DNA of 11,317 bases from assembly GCA_015501595.1 (NCBI GenBank), contig JADNRX010001309.1:1-11317 (forward strand), in the 5' to 3' direction. Of the stretch, positions 6,435-11,317 are shown piece by piece (within the stretch, counting starts at the first letter, position 1; each line of letters starts with the position of its first letter). The position numbers and the translations under genes were made by a program. The DNA comes from Hymenopellis radicata. Taxonomy: Eukaryota > Basidiomycota > Agaricomycetes > Agaricales > Physalacriaceae. The notes beneath the pieces are model-generated. The model was not told the DNA's origin and did not search any database. It saw nothing but the letters and a program-made list of their open reading frames with translations.

Positions 6435-6687
6435 AGAATATTCCCCCTCGGAGGATTCGAACCTCCCGAGGCTACCCTTTAGCGAGGGGGATTTGATGGT
6501 GGATGGGCCAAATATACAACGAGATGATAAAATCGAATTCGCCATCGTTTCATCAGCTAGCGAGTCCGCCGTCATTTTGTTCGTCACTGCCACTTCAGAC
6601 GTGGGTTGGTGGCGCGATCCTTGTGAGATATTGGAATGAAGATAGCTGCCTGCTGACCAGGGCTTACGCCGAGAAGAGACGTTGGTG
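6435..6687. repeat. Segmental duplication unit 2 (partner 5835-6075)
   Basis: Carries the same landmarks as unit 1, with AGGGCTTACGC at 6659-6669. A weaker echo of the GGGCTTACG word occurs at 6888-6896, which may mark the decayed edge of a third unit (uncertain). Between the units (6076-6434) no gene is recognisable. Confidence 0.7.
6443..6490 (-). ncRNA. 48-nt tRNA-like fold, copy 2 (identical to 5843-5890)
   Basis: Every base of the 48-nt fold is the same as in copy 1, including loops, 2 bases on its 3' side and 17 bases on its 5' side (CCCATCCACCATCAAAT on the minus strand). Sequence beyond that differs strongly although still alignable, so the identity is not just due to a recent duplication of the whole unit. 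Confidence 0.4.
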
Positions 6688-7026
6688 TCGCATGGAGACC
6701 AGTTCCTAGGGAACTAGGAAAGAGCACGGAGAATAAGCAAAGGATCTTCAGTTTGAATTTCGAGGATGCACCTTATTGTCGGCGTTGCCAGCAGACGCTC
6801 ACCGACAAAACTACCAGACGGCCCATACAGCCGTCTCCATTGCCCAAATCCGCATTGATGATGGGTTGCCAAAAGACGGCCTTTAACGGGCTTACGTCGT
6901 AGACCAGCGCAGGCGGATGTGGTGATTTAGCACCAGCAGATGACGACGACGGTTTTTAAAGCCAAGAGGATGCTTGTGCTCCCGGACTAGCCCACTCCTC
7001 GCGTCAACGAGGAGAATGCTGCAATA
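6688..7026. other. Stretch without a recognisable gene
   Basis: Nothing I can name. There is a short hairpin TTCCTAG-GGAA-CTAGGAA near 6702-6719. It contains repeated GACGGC/GCCGTC words and no long frame. Confidence 0.4.
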
Positions 7027-7463
7027 TTAGCGGCATCGAAAGCTCTCATCAGAGCGTGGAACGGGACGAGGCGAGATTAATAGTCGTGGTGAGAGGACAA
7101 GATGGCTTGCCCGATTGGGACAGCCTCCTCGTCGTAGACGTTGACGACGTCGCTGTGAGTCCGGGCGCCTGGAAATAGGTTGAGTAGGAGGATAGACATC
7201 TGGCGACGGCAGGCCAGTCGCGTCAGAGTAGGAGAACGATCCGGCTTGCGCGAATGTCGAATTTCGTTCGACGGACGGTTGGAACAGCGTCGGGAAATTC
7301 TGGTTGGGTTAAACACACTCAATACATTTATTTGTGACAGAATGACAGAGCCACGTACCGTAGAAGTCAACGCCAAGACGAACGCCGGCCCAGGGTGCGA
7401 GAGGTGAAGAAAGTTGACGAGGTAGGAGCTAAGATGCTCGTACGAGGCAGTGTAACTACCTTA
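7027..7463 (-). CDS. Putative two-exon coding fragment, unknown product
   Basis: The minus strand has a convincing fungal intron of 59 nt at 7358-7300: donor GTACGT, branch-like TTAAC nine bases before a CAG acceptor. Read in phase 0, the upstream exon (YEHLSSYLVNFLHLSHPGPA and on) joins a 90-codon exon beginning NFPTLFQPSVERNSTFAQAG and ending at TAA 7029-7027. An alternative phase gives LAPWAGVRLGVDFYEFP before the junction and ends at a TGA soon after it. Both read smoothly, so the phase is unresolved. No start codon is visible; a stop lies just upstream at 7463-7461, so a further upstream intron would be needed. The C-terminal part is Arg/Pro/Ser-rich. No family recognised. Confidence 0.3.
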
Positions 7464-7475
7464 GCCTTTCAGTTC

Positions 7476-7790
7476 ATTAGACTTCAATTGGACTTTAACT
7501 CACCCGGTACAGGTACCAGCCCGAGCTTGTGTACATATATAGAGTCTATTAAAAGATGATTTTACAAGACATTTCTGAGGCCTCGGAAGCCCGACGTCCC
7601 GAATGCTGCCCTCCCGACGCCCGATCGGATATTCGCTCTTCATCAGACTTTATTAGACTTTAATTAGACTGATTTTATACCGTCTCGTCGACTAAAGCCA
7701 TGAACCTAGAGTAAGCTGGACCTTCTAGACTGGATCCCAATCTCACATTCCCGAATATTTCCGAGGCCCGCAAGCCCCGCCGTCGCGCAC
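7476..7790. repeat. Two tandem units of about 175-185 bp
   Basis: ATTAGACTTCAATTGGAC (7476) recurs as ATTAGACTTTAATTAGAC (7652), and ATTTCTGAGGCCTCGGAAGC (7571) recurs as ATTTCCGAGGCCCGCAAGC (7757). The order and similar spacing indicate a diverged tandem duplication. There is no coding evidence. Confidence 0.6.
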
Positions 7791-8068
7791 GACGGCTGCA
7801 CCAAGTAGCACTTTTCTTTGGACCGAAACATTCAGCCGTAATGGCGGGTCAGGAAGGACACGGAAAATTCTGAGAAATCACAAACCTCGAAGTAACTGAT
7901 TAATCCTCATTTTAGAGAATTCTACCAGGGACCTGGTGTCCCGCCTGCTCACACACGGTGGGTGCCAAAATATCTGAGTGGCAATTTCAGATGGAAGTAA
8001 CCGGTAGATTACCGGTGCGCCCTGATTTGCGTTCTCTATTATTATTCAGGCCGCTGTGCATGTAGTGG
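7791..8068. other. Stretch without a recognisable gene
   Basis: No gene or element end recognised. A short inverted/direct word pair ACCGGTAGATTACCGGT lies near 8000-8016, and AT-rich TATTATTATT near 8038-8046 precedes the next tandem repeat. Confidence 0.4.
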
Positions 8069-8520
8069 GCGTGGGAATGGATCTCGGAAAATGCCGAAAA
8101 GGTGCATCCAACCTAGCGATGCGCCATCCAGCGATTCTTGGGCGGGTTTCGAGCAAGAAACTAGTAGAATAGATGTATTCAACGCAAGACTATTATAGAC
8201 ATTTGAATCGGTGAATGCTAGAGGTCTGTATCAGGCCACCAGCGCATGCGCCCGCCCAATAGTGCCCAGTTTGAGCGTGGGAATCGTTCCGGCAAATGCC
8301 GAAAAAGCGCATCCAAGGTAGTAGCGCGCCATCCAACGATTCCTGGCTGGGCTTCAAGCAAAAAATTATATTCATGTATACAGGAGACATATATAGAGCA
8401 ATTTTGGGAAGTGGATGCCATACATTGCTGCTGTGCAGCCCTGTAGCCAGCGCACGCCCGTGCCTGCCAGTAGACTGCACAAAGCGTGGGAATATATACG
8501 GAAGTTGCCGGTCTTTTTCG
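8069..8520. repeat. Tandem repeat, period about 207 bp, two units plus a partial third
   Basis: GCGTGGGAAT begins at 8069, 8275 and 8484. The first two units continue in parallel: a GGAAAATGCCGAAAAGG-like word, GCATCCAA, then GCGCCATCCA-CGATTC-TGG, a ...GGGTTTC/GGGCTTC-AGCAA stretch, and finally AGCGCATGCGCCCG versus AGCGCACGCCCG. The third unit keeps GCGTGGGAAT and a GGAAGTTGCCGG echo before fading. This is a small satellite-like or duplicated non-coding array. Confidence 0.75.
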
Positions 8521-8633
8521 AGCGGTTTTGGATTGTGATCTGGAGACGAGTATTACCATGAACTAGTATTAATATATTAAAGGTGGTGAGGCCTGTAGGG
8601 TTCCACTGAGGCTGAGCTAGGGTCAGGATTTTG

Positions 8634-8683
8634 GTGGTTCTAACCACACATTATGGAAAGGCCATCAGTGGTTGTAACCACTG
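8634..8683. repeat. Two GTGGTT/AACCAC palindromes
   Basis: GTGGTTCTAACCAC (8634-8647) and CAGTGGTTGTAACCACTG (8666-8683) are inverted repeats with a 2-base centre, 18 bases apart. A GGTTATAATCA word at about 4915 and TTATAACCACC at about 4950 look related. Possibly the subterminal words of another transposon family or protein-binding sites; no element ends were found. Confidence 0.5.
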
Positions 8684-9056
8684 CATTACCCCTCAAATTA
8701 CAGCATGGCCTGCTTACCACGACCACGACCTCGAACGCGTCGCTCCGAGATTCCGCGACAACGACGTCTACACTTTCTGCGCCGACCGCGGACATGCGCA
8801 GAAGCTATGAAGGGCGTTGATAGCGCGGAAACAATCGGAATTTGGAGGTAAGCTTTTGTTGAAATGACTCAGAGTGATTTTCGGCTCACCGTGGATAAGG
8901 TTTTGCGTATATCGTGTCGACGTTTCAAGAATGTTAACATGGACATAACGACAGAACCGCGTGTTCTGCTGAGTGCGGATATTTCGGTCACTGGCTCTGA
9001 ACTTTATTAACATTGCGATGCTCCAGGTACGTGTTACTACTTCTTAGACGGTCTTG

Positions 9057-9567
9057 ATGTGTAGGGAGCGAGTGTTAGAACCATTGGGAGTGCTTGCGGA
9101 CATGCTAAACACGCGGTTGGTCCCGCTTTTCAGGTATGTTCACCTCACTTTCAGTTTCATTGATCTGAAGAGTTACGCCTGGGAACAGTATACACAACGA
9201 CACATGTATTTTACAGTGTCGAATATTATTCGACTTCTATTCTAACCATTCTCTGCCTGTCAAAATCGCGCCCTTATATCCCCAAATCGACCTTAAGAAC
9301 CTGTACCCCGAAGCACCTTCACCGCCGACCCTCTCAGCGCGTACTGCAGGAGGCGAGGAACACGCAGGACTCTACATGGCGTCGTTACTGCAAGTTGCTC
9401 AAAAGTTACCGAGGTACGTACCTGATATGTTAGAGATGAACGTTGAACCGTGGTGGCTTCGTTGACGGTGACCAAGACGAAAATTGCGCTCGATGACGCT
9501 CTTACTTTGTTTTCGAAGGCGGGCATCATTTGCGAAGACTACGGAGTCGGCCTGGTGTCCTCGTTAG
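9057..9567 (+). CDS. Low-confidence three-exon gene model, unknown product
   Basis: ATG at 9057 opens MCRERVLEPLGVLADMLNTR to a donor GTATGT at 9134. A 55-nt intron (9134-9188, acceptor ACAG) leads in phase to a 225-nt exon free of stops, with the stretch SLPVKIAPLYPQIDLKNLYP and EEHAGLYMASLLQVAQKLP, to a donor GTACGT at 9414. An acceptor at 9517-9518 (CTTACTTTGTTTTCGAAG) gives 15 more codons and TAG at 9565. The model totals 116 residues, is partly amphipathic and matches no family I know. The middle exon is open in another frame too, branch sites are weak, and the minus strand also has an intron-like GTAAGA...CTAACATATCAG here, so strand and phase remain uncertain. Confidence 0.28.
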
Positions 9568-9633
9568 GATGAGGACCAAGATAAAGTTGGTACGTGCCTC
9601 TTCTATTCCTCTCACTTTTTTTTTTTACGGCTC

Positions 9634-9902
9634 ATGGAAAAGCCAGATCTAGATCTTGATCAGGGAGTTCTCCTCGCTTCCTTCGTCGTCTGTCGTTCTT
9701 CTTCCCGTGTGGTATACTGCCCGTTGGAGGGCGCGCCCGATGCCGACTGCGAGAGTTTACTTGACGAGCGCCGAGTCGGAACATTGGGGTCGGTCAGGAG
9801 ACAATTGTGTGCAGCTGGTCTGGGTCGCGCGCGAACTCCAGGCCAAAATCCCGCAGACTTTCCTAAATGGTCATGTTCAACTTTTGAACATAACGACAGA
9901 AG
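9634..9902 (+). CDS. Possible exon, unknown product
   Basis: An open plus-strand frame of about 90 codons begins MEKPDLDLDQGVLLASFVV and runs to a donor-like AG|GTAACG at 9902-9903. An overlapping frame from ATG-less start 9656 is also open (containing VYLTSAESEHWGRSGDN and ELQAKIPQTFLNGHVQLLN), and the minus strand is open across the same stretch. Such overlap means openness alone is weak evidence. The segment ends in the first of the repeated 410-430 bp blocks. Confidence 0.2.
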
Positions 9903-10190
9903 GTAACGTACTTTCATTGCTTCTTCGGGAAGATTTCCGTGCGATTGATGTTGGATATACGCGGATCCGCATCGCCATGGAGTCCGAATGGGGAGAACTG
10001 GTTGGTCGGGTTTGAAGTGTGGCGTCGCGAGACTTGGTCGTGGGTCAGCAAGGGCGTGGGCAACGCGGTCATTTGATGGAAGATGGACATACCATATGCC
10101 GCGTCCTTCATTTCTGTTACTAACACTATTTCGACTCAGTTGAGGTAGCCGCCGACTCCAGTGAGGTTCCGAGACGAAGTTGGATTTCAC
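9660..10190 (-). CDS. Long minus-strand open frame, unknown product
   Basis: A 176-codon frame. A minus-strand intron-like segment lies within it: donor GTACGTTACC at 9911 with a TTTAG acceptor about 49 nt on. Splicing it would join HGNLPEEAMK to ESLRDFGLEFARDPDQLHTI in phase, a strikingly protein-like reading. Plus-strand readings compete across the same DNA. No homologue recognised. Confidence 0.22.
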   Translation of the reverse strand: MKSNFVSEPHWSRRLPQLSRNSVSNRNEGRGIWYVHLPSNDRVAHALADPRPSLATPHFKPDQPVLPIRTPWRCGSAYIQHQSHGNLPEEAMKVRYLLSLCSKVEHDHLGKSAGFWPGVRARPRPAAHNCLLTDPNVPTRRSSSKLSQSASGAPSNGQYTTREEERQTTKEARRTP

Positions 10191-10795
10191 GACGCGGCGG
10201 ATGCGAGAAGGACGCCGAGCGATGCTCAGAACAGTCTCCAGGTGAGTCGTTTCCTGTTCCTCTTCGAATGCCTGAGGTGCTGATTCTGCCTAGCTGACAT
10301 GTTGAACTTTCGAACCTTGGGAAAACAAGGTAACGTACCATCAATCTTTGGGCCGAGCCGAGACCGCGGCGTTTCAAACTAAACACCCTCAGATCCGCAT
10401 CGCCATCAAAATCCGATTGGGGCAAGTTCGCGGACGACTTTGATGTGGCGTCGTTTCCTGAGGTTGATTTTCGTGTCTGGAAGTGTTCAGCGGGGGAAAG
10501 CACGGAGTAAGACGAACAGTACCAGTTCATCTGCTCCTCGCTTACTCGCTTCCATTGTAAGGATGGATTTGATGTCGGTGTGTAAAGTTGAGAATGAGGT
10601 CGACGTTTGAGAGGGTGATGTCGAAGAGGACGGGCTCAGAATCCGCCGAGGACGCCTGACGCCGTTGTCTGGGGCGCTTGTTTCCCGTCTTGGCTCAAAT
10701 TCCCTAACCTGGATGTTCAACTTTCGAAGTTGAACCAAAGGTGACGTACCTCCATTCATATTCGTTCGGGAATTGACAATTGGACTTGTCCAGAT
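9873..10795. repeat. Degenerate tandem blocks, period about 410-430 bp
   Basis: Three blocks share, in order: an ATGTTSAACTTTYGAA word (9873, about 10298, 10713), GGTRACGTACC-like word (9902, 10329, 10740), and GATCCGCATCGCCAT (exact at 9964-9978 and 10392-10406; only GATCTGGATC-like at 10791) leading to TTTGA-GTG-CGTC. Offsets are 427-428 and then 411 bp. GTACGT words at 9027 and 9414 may mark two older blocks. The conserved words look like splice donors and acceptors on either strand, so these may be tandem gene-fragment duplicates. Confidence 0.65.
10140..10610 (+). CDS. Low-confidence spliced gene model within block 2, unknown product
   Basis: An acceptor CTAACACTATTTCGACTCAG ends at 10139. 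The exon 10140-10241 is open in the frame starting GAG 10142 (EVAADSSEVPRRSWISRRGG). Donor GTGAGT (10242) to acceptor CCTAG (10293) removes 52 nt; a 36-nt exon follows; donor GTAACG (10330) to CTAAAC...CTCAG (10392) removes 63 nt. The last exon runs 72 codons to TGA 10608-10610. Phases agree across both introns, giving 117 codons without a stop. Against it: the last exon's other frame (SASPSKSDWGKFADDFDVAS) looks more protein-like, and a minus frame is also open. No family recognised. Confidence 0.25.
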
Positions 10796-11065
10796 CTGGA
10801 TCTCTGGGGTCGCGCTACTTTGACGTGGTTGTCGCGGGCCACAACCCCGTTTCTTGAGGAGAATCTGGATGAGATGAGGATTAGATTTACCTTTTTCGAC
10901 AATGGATGTTCCTCGTGCTGAATCGCGCTCGGTTCTGGAAGAGTCGTGAGGTCTGGCCTGAAGAACAAAGGTAAATCTTGCCGTTTTGAAGACAAATGGG
11001 AGTCGGACCTGACCTGAAGAACTGTCAGATTCAAAATCGCCAACAGAGGCTAAAGTCACCGACAT
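10487..11065 (-). CDS. Longest minus-strand open frame (192 codons from ATG 11065), unknown product
   Basis: From ATG at 11065 the frame reads MSVTLASVGDFESDSSSGQV and stays open to TGA at 10487; without an ATG it can be extended to 11131. The C-terminal half is rich in Ser, Thr, Pro and Arg (SPSSSTSPSQTSTSFST). It contains a GTACGTCACC donor-like word at 10750 with YTAG|G acceptor-like sites about 46 nt on, the same arrangement as in the other blocks. A run this long is unlikely in random DNA of this composition, but composition bias may explain it. No domain recognised. Confidence 0.25.
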   Translation of the reverse strand: MSVTLASVGDFESDSSSGQVRLPFVFKTARFTFVLQARPHDSSRTERDSARGTSIVEKGKSNPHLIQILLKKRGCGPRQPRQSSATPEIQIWTSPIVNSRTNMNGGTSPLVQLRKLNIQVREFEPRRETSAPDNGVRRPRRILSPSSSTSPSQTSTSFSTLHTDIKSILTMEASKRGADELVLFVLLRAFPR

Positions 11066-11317
11066 TTTTGCCCCGCGGCGAGCGACACCCGCCGTCCGAG
11101 TACAGGATCGCGCGATTTGACTTGGGATCAACGTCGGCTGCAGGTGCTCGCGCCGTTCTCGCCACCGTCGGCTGAACTCATTTCTGGACGAATTGAGAGA
11201 CCACGGGAGGCAATATACAGGTGCGACTCACTGCTTTTCCTGTCGAAATGACATTCAATCCGACCTGCCAATTTTCAGACTTTGGCGGCTTGATGAGACC
11301 AAAAAACACGAAACTTT
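11051..11317 (+). CDS. Possible exon pair running off the window, unknown product
   Basis: A 60-nt intron-like segment at 11219-11278 has donor GTGCGA after ACAG, a TGAC branch-like word and a CCAATTTTCAG acceptor. In one phase the reading is continuous across it: SRDLTWDQRRLQVLAPFSPP upstream, then LWRLDETKKHET to the window end. A second phase is also open (LNSFLDELRDHGRQYT joined to DFGGLMRPKNTK). Because both survive, the frame is unresolved, though the intron itself looks good. The gene would continue beyond 11317. Confidence 0.3.

Noticed and set aside
5803..6639. Protein gene encoding the shared SPSEDSNLPRLPF peptide
   Set aside because: The two copies are identical at synonymous sites in the 67 bp block and lose the frame outside it, so the conservation acts on nucleotides.

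Overview
The window looks like repeat-rich DNA from a filamentous fungus, most likely a basidiomycete (inference). Three things point that way: a Ty3/Gypsy pol of the type common in Agaricomycetes, short 50-63 nt introns with GTRNGY-type donors, and no bacterial gene arrangement. No intact protein gene is recognisable.

Region 1 (1-4112) is one decayed Ty3/Gypsy pol broken by other elements. It reads linker, reverse transcriptase, RNase H, integrase zinc finger and the first few residues of the integrase core. It is interrupted by two TA-flanked MITEs (772-1026 and 1215-1446) and by a complete 1,042 bp non-autonomous hAT-like element (1864-2905, 8 bp target duplication). Its 5' side abuts the right end of a second, related hAT-like copy (1-553, cut by the window edge). 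Removing the 1,042 bp element with one 8 bp duplication restores the pol frame exactly. Pol also carries premature stops, frameshifts and two Asn replacements of RNase H catalytic Asp, mostly C-to-T type changes, so it is dead.

Region 2 (4113-5795) contains two hAT-like left ends rich in CAAGTACTTG palindromes, a palindrome-rich gene-poor stretch, and a third complete hAT-like element (5381-5795, TSD AATTGGCT, CGAGT-rich ends).

Region 3 (5796-8700) is built of old local duplications. The most striking is a 67 bp block that is identical at 5841 and 6441 inside flanks that have diverged strongly. On the minus strand it folds as a 48-nt tRNA-like shape with a 7 bp acceptor, a short D-like hairpin and a canonical T arm, but no anticodon arm. 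A minus-strand exon pair around 7027-7463 and tandem units of about 185 bp and 207 bp follow.

Region 4 (8700-11317) is coding-like DNA of unknown product and ambiguous strand. It carries splice-like sites and degenerate units of about 410-430 bp. Provisional spliced models are given at low confidence.

The interest lies in nested transposition history, in hAT-like ends that share TIRs but differ in subterminal words, in target choice by two MITEs, and in the conserved tRNA-like island.
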